DNA of 64,000 bases. Origin: Prorocentrum cordatum. Its lineage: Eukaryota; Sar; Dinophyceae; Prorocentrales; Prorocentraceae. The translations under genes and the position numbers were made by a program. This document shows positions 10,652 through 17,623 of this stretch, one piece after another (the stretch's first letter is position 1; the number at the start of each line of letters is the position of its first letter). The notes below the pieces were generated by a model, which did no database searches, was not told where the DNA came from, and saw only the letters and a list, made by a program, of their open reading frames with translations. The stretch covers positions 100,199 to 164,198 of the forward strand of contig CAUYUJ010016478.1 of the NCBI GenBank assembly GCA_963575745.1. Reading direction: 5' to 3'.

Positions 10652-11246
10652 CTCAGTTGGAGAACCGTCCAGCTGAGCCCGGAGCAAGAGGCGTGCAGCG
10701 CCTTGTGAGCTACGAAGATCATGGGCTGGCCCGCCAGTATATGCACCTCCCAGCGCGATGCAGTGCTGGCTCGACCTAGGCTGGACTGAGCATGACATTG
10801 ATCGCTGGTATTCACTCCGCAACGTTACGCGGGGTGATGATGGCAATCTTGTTCGCGCCAACAGGAATAAGGGCACCGAGACGCAAGCAAACCTTGAGAG
10901 AAGGGGCCTCAAGAGGGCCATCATCAGTGACCGAGAGACCTATCGGTACATTGTCTGTCCTTGCGAACATTTTGCTGACCGCGGGCCCGTGTGTCCGATA
11001 GGGGGGCCATCAGGGGGCCCCTAATTCCGAGAGAACTCCGTGGGCCTGGTGTCATGGAGATGGTCTGGGTCGCAGGTTGGATCCGACCACTGTTCTCTTG
11101 CAGAATGCGTGACCAAAGCTGATTACCAGCCGATTGCTGAGGGCGAGGCCAAGCGGGCCGAGCGATTTTGGCAGCACCTCGACAGTAATCACCGCCTCAA
11201 GATACACAACCGAGAATATCATGAAGAGGTAGGTGATGCACCACAT

Positions 11247-11260
11247 GCGGGGCAACCCGC
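11247..11260 (+). repeat. hairpin 7, perfect stem
   Basis: GCGGG-GCAA-CCCGC; Ala-Gly-Gln-Pro-Ala followed by a Ser-rich stretch. Confidence 0.8.
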
Positions 11261-11400
11261 TTCCTCGTCTCATGAAGGTGCTGGGTTCTCAGAGAGCGAT
11301 GAGGGGGCTGGTCGTGCGGGTCTTGCCGAAGCGGTGGGTCCTACGCTCCTTCTAAGTCCGACTCAGAGTCCGAGTCGGGTGCACTTATGAGTCTGACAGC

Positions 11401-12471
11401 TCCCGCGCGACGACCGCGACAATAGATGTCTCCAACCAGGTAACAGAAGACGTGGATCTTGCTCCAGGTACGACAGTCGCCTACACTCGCAGGGAAATAG
11501 GCTGGATAACCACCCCTGTGCTGCGAAAGGTTAGCGCTGGCAGTTGCGAACCGGGTTGCGAAACTGGGGCCAACATCAAGAACGCGTCACTCTTCAAACC
11601 AGGCGCGCCAGAAGCCCTCGAGGCCGGGGAACCTGCAGCGCCATCTCCAGCGGGGGCACCCGCAGAGGAACCGCCAGAGGATCTGAAGCCCCCCAAGAAG
11701 AAATCAGGGAAGGATATTGATCCATCCCCAACTCCGAGTGCGCCAAGGTCACCTGCAGCCGGTCAACGACCGGCTAAACATCAGAAAAGGATTGGTTCGG
11801 CTGACGCCGACCCTGGGAACAACAAGCCCCGAATATCTGTGGGGAAACCGGCGCGGAGGCAGCTCTCCAGAGGGCCCGCAGTGGCCGCAGCAGCAGCAGC
11901 GTTCCAAGGTGACAGCGCGCCCAAGCCGAAGGGCCCGGAATGCCTTCGCGGCCCGACGCCTGGACAATTCCATAGGGAGCCAGGCTGGGCGCCGTCGTTG
12001 GATGGATCATCCAAAGGAGCTTCCTCATCAAAGAGTAGTGCGGACGCGCAGCTGTTGCAAACGACCTCAATGGTACCGGGAGCGGCCCACGCAATTACCG
12101 CATGCCAATACCGCGACATCCGTGAGAAGGTGAAGGCATCTGGGAGCGCCAGCTCATCAGCAGCGCCTGCAGCGCCTGAGCCAGCGAGGTTGCATGGTGA
12201 ACCTGCCGCTGCTCCTGCGGGGCAACCCGCTGCTACTCCTGAAGTGCCTGGAGAAAGCAGGCGATGCTGGGGGACTTTGGGTACTGTTAACCAGATGAAG
12301 ATCGACCCAGCGTACAGACCCTTTGCCACTGACGGGTCTGAACGCTACAGAGTGGTGCAATGTGGCATCGACTGTGCCGCCGTACACGCTGATGACGATG
12401 CTCTTGCACGTCTGCGTGTCCGCATTTTCTGCGGAAGGAACCTGCCCTTCGAAGGTGGTTCTTCGGATTGA
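11401..12471 (+). CDS. Pro/Ala-rich disordered linker of the polyprotein
   Basis: The longest clean frame in the element runs from about 11452 to a TGA at 12471 (up to 340 codons). It is low in hydrophobic clusters and rich in Ala, Pro, Ser and Lys: LKPPKKKSGKDIDPSPTPSA, an eight-Ala run at about 11885-11908, and repeated AGxPA peptides at hairpin sites. No fold is recognised; it looks like a disordered spacer before the KptA-like domain, which begins in another frame and overlaps this end. Confidence 0.45.
   Translation, partial: SRATTATIDVSNQVTEDVDLAPGTTVAYTRREIGWITTPVLRKVSAGSCEPGCETGANIKNASLFKPGAPEALEAGEPAAPSPAGAPAEEPPEDLKPPKKKSGKDIDPSPTPSAPRSPAAGQRPAKHQKRIGSADADPGNNKPRISVGKPARRQLSRGPAVAAAAAAFQGDSAPKPKGPECLRGPTPGQFHREPGWAPSLDGSSKGASSSKSSADAQLLQTTSMVPGAAHAITACQYRDIREKVKASGSASSSAAPAAPEPARLHGEPAAAPAGQPAATPEVPGESRRCWGTLGTVNQMKIDPAYRPFATDGSERYRVVQCGIDCAAVHADDDALARLRVRIFCGRNLPFEGGSSD
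11633..11646 (+). repeat. hairpin 8, degenerate
   Basis: GCCGG-GGAA-CCTGC; GNRA loop, central C.T mismatch; Ala-Gly-Glu-Pro-Ala. Confidence 0.5.
11650..11663 (+). repeat. hairpin 9, perfect stem
   Basis: GCGGG-GGCA-CCCGC; only 3 nt after hairpin 8, making a double-hairpin unit; Ala-Gly-Ala-Pro-Ala. Confidence 0.75.
11757..11775 (+). repeat. hairpin 10, extended variant
   Basis: AGCCGGTC-AAC-GACCGGCT: an 8-bp perfect stem with 3-nt loop. The peptide is Ala-Gly-Gln-Arg-Pro-Ala, one residue longer than the family, and the core stem is GCCGG/CCGGC (central C:G pair). Confidence 0.7.
12217..12230 (+). repeat. hairpin 11, perfect stem
   Basis: GCGGG-GCAA-CCCGC; Ala-Gly-Gln-Pro-Ala. A bulged near-copy (GCATGG-TGAA-CCTGC) lies just upstream at 12192-12206. 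Confidence 0.8.
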
Positions 12472-12499
12472 GCATCTCCGCTCGACGCCATTGGGCGAC

Positions 12500-13110
12500 G
12501 CCGACAAGCGTGAATGCTCGGAATGGCCCACTACTGCCACGCGGCACAAGCCATTCCACAACGATAAGCTTTCTGACCGTCTCGTCACGAGTGTCACATC
12601 GTATGACGAGTATGACGGTTGGGTAGAATTCGGAGACGTACTGAACAATTGGCCGCCCGCAGACAGGGGGACCTTACGCCGTCGCCACGTGGGCGCCATT
12701 CCGTGGTGCCTTCGAGGCCGGCATTGGGTCTATCAGGCATTGGCGGTGCTTGACCTCTGCGGATTGCTCGACTCATCAGGTATTCAGAAGAACAGGCTCC
12801 AGGTCAAGAAATTCAAGTTCACCGGAGATACCCACCCGACGTACTTCTTGCGTCCTATGAATGGGCATAGCAATCCAGGCATTCAATGCTTAGAGTCCCT
12901 ATGCTCACGGGTAACAGACATGACAGCGTCCGAAGTGTTGATTAAGGTGAGCCTCGAGAATATTCTTCGCGACAACATCCCGACTTGGCGCTCTGCCAAC
13001 GACGTTCTTATGACGTCAGGCCGCGACGGCAGGATCCCGCCATGCCACATTGTTCAGCTCATCGGCATCAGGCCTAGCAATATCCAATGCATGTGCGATT
13101 GTGCGATCGA
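12500..13110 (+). pseudogene. Tpt1/KptA-like RNA 2'-phosphotransferase domain, internally shortened
   Basis: The frame that is open from 12323 to 13264 contains HNDKLSDRLV (from 12557) and YDEYDGWVEFGDVLNNW, like the N-terminal lobe. It also has KNRLQVKKFKF and YFLRPMNGHS (GHS at 12863-12871), matching the family's NDKQRF-like and IRAxQGHS motifs, and RSANDVLMTSGRDGRIPP (about 12988-13041), matching the C-terminal S-NGV-L ... PP segment. Known family members remove a splice-junction 2'-phosphate with NAD+. Only about 21 residues separate GHS from EVLIKV, where the family usually has roughly 70 residues including an HGT motif, so the NAD-binding middle seems deleted and activity is unlikely. 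Confidence 0.65.
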
Positions 13111-13335
13111 GTTGGACAGGTGTGGCTCAATCCTCTGTGCATCGGAGACAGCCAGCAGAACAACCTGCGTGCAACTGCCAATATTCCAACGAGTTGCTAT
13201 GAGTGTCCCTTCGATGCGTCAACATGCAGAGGATGGATGGTGCCGCGGACTCCCTGCAACCTAATGGTCCCTGCGCCGACACCTACGCAAGAGGGCGATC
13301 ATACCTCGATTTCCATGATGCAAGAGGCATACCCA

Positions 13336-13349
13336 GCGGGGACACCTGC
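13336..13349 (+). repeat. hairpin 12, one G.U
   Basis: GCGGG-GACA-CCTGC; Ala-Gly-Thr-Pro-Ala. Confidence 0.65.
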
Positions 13350-13481
13350 GGGGGACTCGGATGGATCATGGATTCAAGCCCAGAGTTCTGATTTGTCTGG
13401 TACGACTTCCAACGGGAGCACGCCCAACGACGGGCTGTATGCGACCCGTGGCGCGCCCGGGCGCAGCAGATGCTTGTGCCT

Positions 13482-13495
13482 GCAGGGCAACTTGC
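13482..13495 (+). repeat. hairpin 13, A:T central pair plus one G.U
   Basis: GCAGG-GCAA-CTTGC; Ala-Gly-Gln-Leu-Ala. The Pro codon is lost but the stem still closes through a wobble. Confidence 0.65.
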
Positions 13496-13655
13496 ATCGC
13501 TCGCACCCATGAGCAGGGCTGCGACCCCATGTGGAACTCCACAGAGCACTGGGAGTACCAGCAGTCTACAGGCCAGGCTCCAAAGCACCAGAATGTATTC
13601 TCAGCTCTATCAGGCCTTGCAGCCGACATCGCCATTTGCAGCGCCACGTGCTACT

Positions 13656-13669
13656 GCAGGGCAACCTAC
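13656..13669 (+). repeat. hairpin 14, one mismatch
   Basis: GCAGG-GCAA-CCTAC; A:T central pair kept, C.A mismatch in the second pair; Ala-Gly-Gln-Pro-Thr. Confidence 0.55.
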
Positions 13670-14291
13670 CACTACCGACCGTGAAGCTTTCCAGAGGGCC
13701 GAGAGCCTCTTGGGACAGCAGCAGTGGATGCATTGGCAGATGCGCGAGGCTATGCAGAGCATGCGGCGGGATGGCATCGACCTCCCGAACGCGAGCTGAA
13801 CGCCTCCATGGGAATATATCCCAGATCCGACTCCATCACCAGATCACCCCAATCGAAATGGGTACGTTCCAGCATTCTTCAGTCACCCGACGTACGACCC
13901 AACGGTGGCTGAAAGGCAAACGGCTCAACCTATGGATGCCCTTATGTTTCCTGACTACTACGCTCAGGAGACAGGCGTCCCACGCATTGGCACTCAGCCC
14001 GAGAACCCGTGCGTTCGCGCAACAGCTGATGACTTCTACGGGTCCCAGCTGACGCGCGGCGCTGGGTATGAACCTGGTGTACCAGGCCAAGTACCTGACT
14101 ACTGGTACTTGGCGGCTCCCATGAACCAGTAGGTTACACGCCGTGGCCCTGAGCTAGTGGTACCATCGTCCATGGGAGAGCTGCGTCCCGATATCCTGGC
14201 CATCCATGAGGCGCAGCAGGCCAATCTCTCAATGCAACTGGCTCGCCAACGCCGCAATCAGGAGCGACAGCTGCGCCGCGTGATGAATCGT

Positions 14292-14305
14292 GTGGGGGCA
14301 CCCGC
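14292..14305 (+). repeat. hairpin 15, one wobble
   Basis: GTGGG-GGCA-CCCGC; the second pair is a T.G wobble; Val-Gly-Ala-Pro-Ala. Confidence 0.65.
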
Positions 14306-14318
14306 TGCTCCTGCACCT

Positions 14319-14332
14319 GCGGGGCAACCCGC
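14319..14332 (+). repeat. hairpin 16, perfect stem
   Basis: GCGGG-GCAA-CCCGC; Ala-Gly-Gln-Pro-Ala; 13 nt after hairpin 15. Confidence 0.8.
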
Positions 14333-14489
14333 TGTAAGTTTAGCAGCGTTGGCAGCCATGGGGGCACTTTTCCGCGGTGCAGCAGATGACACCTGCGGTC
14401 CCACCGATTTAGTATGAGATTGGAGAGTCCACGCTTGATCGATAGACGCGTATCAGGCCATCGCAACGCCACCAATCATCAGCGATGGT

Positions 14490-14690
14490 GATTTTACTAA
14501 GTGTGCCATATGCCTGGAACATTTCGTATACCACGACAAGGTGTGGAGGCTTTAGTGTGGCCACATATTTCATGCGCAATGCTGGGATCGAGTTGCTCAC
14601 GCACATGTGTGCTGGCAGCTGGCAGGCGCGCTGGGAGGTGCCGCGAGCGAGGCGCCCTGTGCCGTTTGCCGGGGTGTAGGCCTCGTCGCA
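14490..14690 (+). pseudogene. RING-H2 finger with in-frame TAG
   Basis: One frame reads KCAICLEHFVYHDKVWRL, stop, CGHIFHAQCWDRVAHAHV and PCAVCRG. The ligands Cys-x2-Cys, Cys-x-His-x2-His-x2-Cys and Cys-x2-Cys match RING-H2 order. The TAG at 14553-14555 sits where many RING fingers have Gln (RLQCGH), so a CAG to TAG change is likely. RING domains usually recruit E2 enzymes as ubiquitin ligases; the role in a retroelement polyprotein is unknown. The spacer before the last Cys pair is Ala/Gly-rich and longer than usual. Confidence 0.75.
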
Positions 14691-15119
14691 GCTGAGTTTC
14701 ACTATGCCCTTGCTGGAGATCACGATGCAACGGATCGACATGTAGAACGACTCCGCAGGGCAAATGAGCTCAGAGATCTTCGTGAAGAGCTCGGCCGCAT
14801 CGCGGCGATGATGACAGGCGCTACAGTTGCCGCCGGGGCACCGTCCATATCTGCGGGGCACCCTGCGTTATCCTCCAATGTGGGGCAGGCTCCAACAGCC
14901 GCAGCGCCCGCCACAAATGCCCCTATGCCTCTGGTAGCCGAATCAGCAGATAATCCAGGGACACCTGCAGCAGCAGCACCAGCAGGGTTACCTGCCAAAG
15001 ATCAGTGGATGAGGCGCATGGAGAGGGCCACCGAAAGGAGCTCGCAATGGCTCTAAGCACCATGCGGCAGCGTGCCCTATGGCCGTCCGTGGTGCTGATG
15101 GTCAACGCGGACGGGCAGA
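14691..15119 (+). CDS. polyprotein segment between RING and protease (charged helix plus AGxPA repeats)
   Basis: Continuing the RING frame to 15056: VERLRRANELRDLREELGRI is a predicted charged helix or short coiled coil. It is followed by an Ala/Pro-rich stretch with four hairpin-type sites (14832, 14853, 14955, 14982), the densest cluster in the element. Confidence 0.4.
14832..14845 (+). repeat. hairpin 17, C:G central pair
   Basis: GCCGG-GGCA-CCGTC; central pair C:G, one mismatch in the second pair; Ala-Gly-Ala-Pro-Ser. Confidence 0.5.
14853..14866 (+). repeat. hairpin 18, atypical loop
   Basis: GCGGG-GCAC-CCTGC; one G.U; the loop ends in C instead of A; Ala-Gly-His-Pro-Ala. Confidence 0.5.
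14955..14968 (+). repeat. hairpin 19, four pairs
   Basis: CCAGG-GACA-CCTGC; outer pair lost, A:T central pair; Pro-Gly-Thr-Pro-Ala. Confidence 0.5.
14982..14995 (+). repeat. hairpin 20, perfect A:T-type stem
   Basis: GCAGG-GTTA-CCTGC; loop GTTA; Ala-Gly-Leu-Pro-Ala. Confidence 0.7.
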
Positions 15120-15973
15120 TTGGTGTGCGTGCCGACGACGACACTTTTGAAAACGCGCCGCTCTGTCCACAGCATCCCCATGTACGGCGAGTACCCATCG
15201 GCCTGGATCTTCCAGAAGCAGCCCATCACAGAAGAGGAGGCCAGGGGGTACATGAACGTCTTCACGTCCTTGACAAGGGACCAGTGGGTGCTGGAACAGA
15301 GGCGCCGTGAGGGCGTGCGCGGCGCAGCGCTGTCCGACGTGCCCGGGATATTTGGAGAACGCCATGAGCTAGCCCTGGCAACGGACAGTGGGGCCATGGT
15401 AGACGGTGTGTTGCTGGGCATCGGCAGCGACGTCAACATTATTGGTCTAAGCACCGCGCAGACATTCGAGCGGGTGTCACGCTCCCACGGACACGACATC
15501 AATAAGGTAAACCTGGCGAAGAGGTCGTGCGTGTCTGGTGTGGGTATTGAGCGGCCATCTGTGACAAGTCAGTGCGTTGCAAGATTGCATGCAAGGGGAG
15601 AGGCGACTCCGTGGGAAGGCCCGCTTTTGTCAGACTGGACACATCTTCAGCCAACGTGGCAGAAGGTTCCGGCGAGAACCTTCCTGTTATCCTGGGTCTA
15701 AGGAGCATGTCTAACATGCGTGCTGTCCTGATCCTGGAGCAGGGGCACGAGAAGGTGATCATCCCTGGCTCAGAGATGTATAGGCTCTTCCTTGGTAAAG
15801 GCGCCAGAGTATGCAACCTGATGAAGACGCCCTCAGGGCACTGGGCGACCCAGGTCGACGAGTATGGGGTCGCAACAGAGGATAATGGTTCAACGGCATT
15901 CACTGTAACAGCCAATCCTCTCTGCGAAGATACGCCCCTGCTCGTCAAGGAGGTGGCCGACGTAGAGCCAACC

Positions 15974-15987
15974 GCAGGGCAACCTGC
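15974..15987 (+). repeat. hairpin 21, perfect A:T-type stem
   Basis: GCAGG-GCAA-CCTGC; GNRA loop and fully compensated stem relative to GCGGG/CCCGC; Ala-Gly-Gln-Pro-Ala. Confidence 0.8.
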
Positions 15988-15997
15988 CTCGAGCAGC

Positions 15998-16011
15998 GCG
16001 GGGGCACTCGC
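15998..16011 (+). repeat. hairpin 22, one wobble
   Basis: GCGGG-GGCA-CTCGC; Ala-Gly-Ala-Leu-Ala. The Pro to Leu change is tolerated by a G.T pair. Confidence 0.65.
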
Positions 16012-16100
16012 TATTGGCGACGCCCACGCGTACATGATGTCCTGGGACACCAAGGGCATTTGCTTCTCCATCAACGAGGATACGTTTTCCTACGCGATCC

Positions 16101-16520
16101 AGTGTTGGGTGAGCAACGCCCTCGAGACCTGGCATCGCAGGAACACGACGTATGGGAATGTCCCTACGCCTGCCGATCAGGATTTCGCTTTGCGCAACTT
16201 GCAGGCGAAGGTATCAGGCCATCTACGAGGATGGCAGCAAGGGGATGTCGCCCGACAGCACAACAGCGACACCTGCTGGAGTGAATGCAGGGGCACCTGC
16301 TGGAATGAGCGACACTGCCGAGGAGTTCGATATCGTCACTGCGAGCAGCGGCTCAGCGGTGCATGGCACTCACCGAAGGGGAGGGAGAAAACCGAAGAAG
16401 ATCAAATCGCACAAAGATGCATTTTCGGAGCTCTTTGCGGACTTTTGGGGGTTGGAGGCGCCGCCAGGGAGAGAAAGCCAGCGCCGATCAGAAAAATCCG
16501 CGCGGAACTCCAACAGTTAA
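16101..16520 (+). pseudogene. end of the polyprotein remnant
   Basis: The frame 16152-16520 ends with a Lys/Arg-rich segment (GRKPKKIKSHKDAFSELFAD) and TAA at 16518. A direct repeat (ACCTGCTGGAGTGA / ACCTGCTGGAATGA) frames the last hairpin at 16287. No integrase HHCC or DDE motif and no reverse transcriptase motif follows. Confidence 0.4.
16287..16300 (+). repeat. hairpin 23, perfect A:T-type stem
   Basis: GCAGG-GGCA-CCTGC; Ala-Gly-Ala-Pro-Ala; last member, within the final frame of the element. Confidence 0.75.
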
Positions 16521-16770
16521 TGTTTGTGCAGTTGTTTGTTCTTCCTTGGACGGGCCCGGATGGGGAAGCGGGCCCAGGCCCATCCAGACCCCCCTGCGTC
16601 GGGAAAACATCGCGACGGACAGTTTGCAGGTCATTTTTGGTCCTTCGGGGCCCTCGCAGGGCCAGAGACCGTCAAGAAAACGATTCGGGATGAAAAAGAG
16701 GTCCCCGTGAAGGGGTCCAGACATCCGGGGGTCACACGTTGTGAAACAATCACGACGTCGGGTTTGTGAT
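16521..16770. other. spacer without a recognised gene
   Basis: Unique sequence between the retroelement remnant and the MITE-like element. Open frames on either strand show no known motif. Confidence 0.4.
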
Positions 16771-16774
16771 TCAA

Positions 16775-17025
16775 TCGGGCATGTCCATCTACAGGAGGAG
16801 AATTCAAACATACTAACAATAATCAGGCGACGATGGTGTTTCATTATTATTATTATTATTACTATTACTATTACTATTACTATTACTATTACTATTATTA
16901 TTACTATTACTATTACTATTACTATTACTATTATTATTTTTGACTTTGTGAGAGCGTTTCTGGGTAGTTGTTTGATTGTGATTTCGTCCAACATTCGCCT
17001 GTCGGAGGACATGCCCGGCCTAAGT
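16775..17025. mobile_element. MITE-like element with inverted ends and internal ATTACT microsatellite
   Basis: Left end CGGGCATGTCC...TACAGG near 16778-16800; right end GACATGCCCGG near 17008-17018 with CCTGTCGGAGG and a TTTCGTCCAAC-type stretch. The reverse complement of the right end resembles the ends of the better MITE at 29703-29902 (GGGCCTGTCC, TACAGGGGGA, GACGAAA order). An ATTACT-type microsatellite fills about 16836-16935. I did not find a clean target duplication. Confidence 0.45.
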
Positions 17026-17195
17026 TTGGTACACTACAGCACAAAGGCCATGCGCTCGCGGCGCTTGGGCAAACATCACCGACAGCACGAAGCCGCAACA
17101 CGCAGCGCATCACGACCCTGACGCAGAGGCGGGGGCGCATCACGACTGTGAAGCAGAACGCACAAGGCACAGCACACGAGGCTTCAAAACTGGCT

Positions 17196-17216
17196 CCATA
17201 GCAAGTTGGGCTCAAG
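17196..17216 (+). other. possible spliced-leader relic
   Basis: The 21 bases beginning CCATAGC and ending GGGCTCAAG match the dinoflagellate spliced leader as I remember it at 17 of 21 positions, including the terminal GGCTCAAG. Relics mark reinserted mRNAs. Chance is possible; no gene clearly starts just downstream. Confidence 0.3.
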
Positions 17217-17454
17217 CTTCGTGGCTCAGGCCGTTTCAACTTTGGAGTTCGGGTGTTTCCGCTTTTACTTAGATGATCTCTGACGAGGAAGAAGTTCGGA
17301 CTTTGATGACCGACGCTCACGAACACAGGCACACTTGCGCGACCCTGTACCAGTACCATAAATTGTTGCATTCACACGGCGCGGCCAGGCCTTGGTATTA
17401 TTCCCCACATCCAAAGTGGGGTTCTTGTTTTCTCTGGGCACCCCGCGCAGGAAC

Positions 17455-17620
17455 AGGAACACACACACACACACCCACTCACACTCACTCACACTCTCTC
17501 ATCGGCATCATCCTCATTCAAGCATCATCATCGCCACCACCACTCACAATCAATCATCATCCTCTTCACCACTCATCTTCACCACCACTCATCATCCTCT
17601 TCCTCATCATCGTTGAGTAA
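17455..17620. repeat. CA, CACT and CATCAT simple repeats
   Basis: (CA)n at about 17460-17477, CACTCA runs to about 17500, then TCATC/CACCAC-rich sequence to 17615. Confidence 0.8.
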
Positions 17621-17623
17621 ATT

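Larger units (their letters stand above)
10275..11400 (+). pseudogene. polyprotein linker, broken into short frames
   Basis: Short open stretches in different frames succeed one another: from 10275 (MGSLIDSESYDDDPL...), 10294-10599, 10758-11024 and 11040-11390. They are acidic, Arg-rich or Ser-rich and carry three hairpin sites (10319, 10638, 11247). No domain is recognised. Introns cannot be excluded, but no convincing splice pair explains the frame changes. Confidence 0.4.
13087..14133 (+). pseudogene. Gln/Pro/Ser-rich linker between KptA-like and RING domains
   Basis: Low-complexity polar protein is encoded in changing frames: about 13290-13512, then 13470-13799 (QALQPTSPFAAP; amphipathic QQWMHWQMREAMQSMRRDG), then a Tyr/Pro-rich stretch to a TAG at 14133 (FPDYYAQETGVPRIG). 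Three hairpin sites lie here (13336, 13482, 13656). No domain is recognised. Confidence 0.4.
14134..14489 (+). pseudogene. short helical linker before the RING finger
   Basis: The frame 14157-14417 encodes a polar helix (LAIHEAQQANLSMQLARQRR) followed by an Ala/Pro-rich tail with two hairpin sites 27 bp apart (14292, 14319). No named domain. Confidence 0.35.
15120..16100 (+). pseudogene. retropepsin-like aspartic protease domain, catalytic Asp apparently lost
   Basis: In one frame (15120-15701): GVLLGIGSDVNIIGLSTAQT, resembling the retropepsin active-site strand, with Gly (15418-15420) where Asp is expected in a D-[T/S/L]-G motif. In another frame (from about 15600): ENLPVILGLRSMSNMRAVLI, VIIPGSEMYRLF and MKTPSGHWATQV, matching the ILG flap-side and PSGH segments of retroelement proteases. 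The switch between 15570 and 15610 is a frameshift. Loss of Asp plus the frameshift implies no activity. The N-terminal side shows another frame change near 15170. Confidence 0.6.
9274..16300 (+). repeat. family of about 23 G..A-tetraloop hairpins embedded in the polyprotein
   Basis: Consensus: stem GCRGG, loop GNNA (most often GCAA or GGCA), stem CCYGC. Members start at 9274, 9446, 10154, 10223, 10319, 10638, 11247, 11633, 11650, 11758, 12217, 13336, 13482, 13656, 14292, 14319, 14832, 14853, 14955, 14982, 15974, 15998 and 16287. Most are read as Ala-Gly-x-Pro-Ala. The middle stem pair, which joins the third bases of the Ala and Pro codons, is Watson-Crick in 18, G.T in 3 and mismatched in 2 (9274, 11633). 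None was found outside this element, apart from a weak relative at 18.65-18.73 kb. All lie on the sense strand. Confidence 0.8.
8636..16520 (+). mobile_element. decayed dinoflagellate-type retrotransposon polyprotein (Gag to retropepsin; no IN/RT)
   Basis: Successive plus-strand segments in all three frames carry, in order, a Gag-like region, a basic KG-rich stretch, a degenerate zinc knuckle, Pro/Ala-rich linkers, a Tpt1/KptA-like domain, a RING-H2 finger and a retropepsin-like domain. The frame changes repeatedly (for example near 8730, 9100, 9385, 15170 and 15580) and in-frame stops fall inside domains (8897, 9163, 9599, 9704, 9971, 14553). It therefore reads as a pseudogene, or less likely as a heavily spliced gene. 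Integrase and reverse transcriptase are absent downstream. It carries about 23 GNRA-type hairpins. The domain order fits copia-like polyproteins of dinoflagellates as I know them; exact ends are not visible. Confidence 0.7.

Noticed and set aside
8897-14555. UAG reassigned to Gln
   Set aside because: TAA and TGA also interrupt, frameshifts are frequent and the protease is damaged, so decay explains it better; other genes here end at normal stops.
8636-16520. LTRs flanking the polyprotein
   Set aside because: I could not find a long direct repeat on both sides by eye; claiming LTRs would be unsupported.
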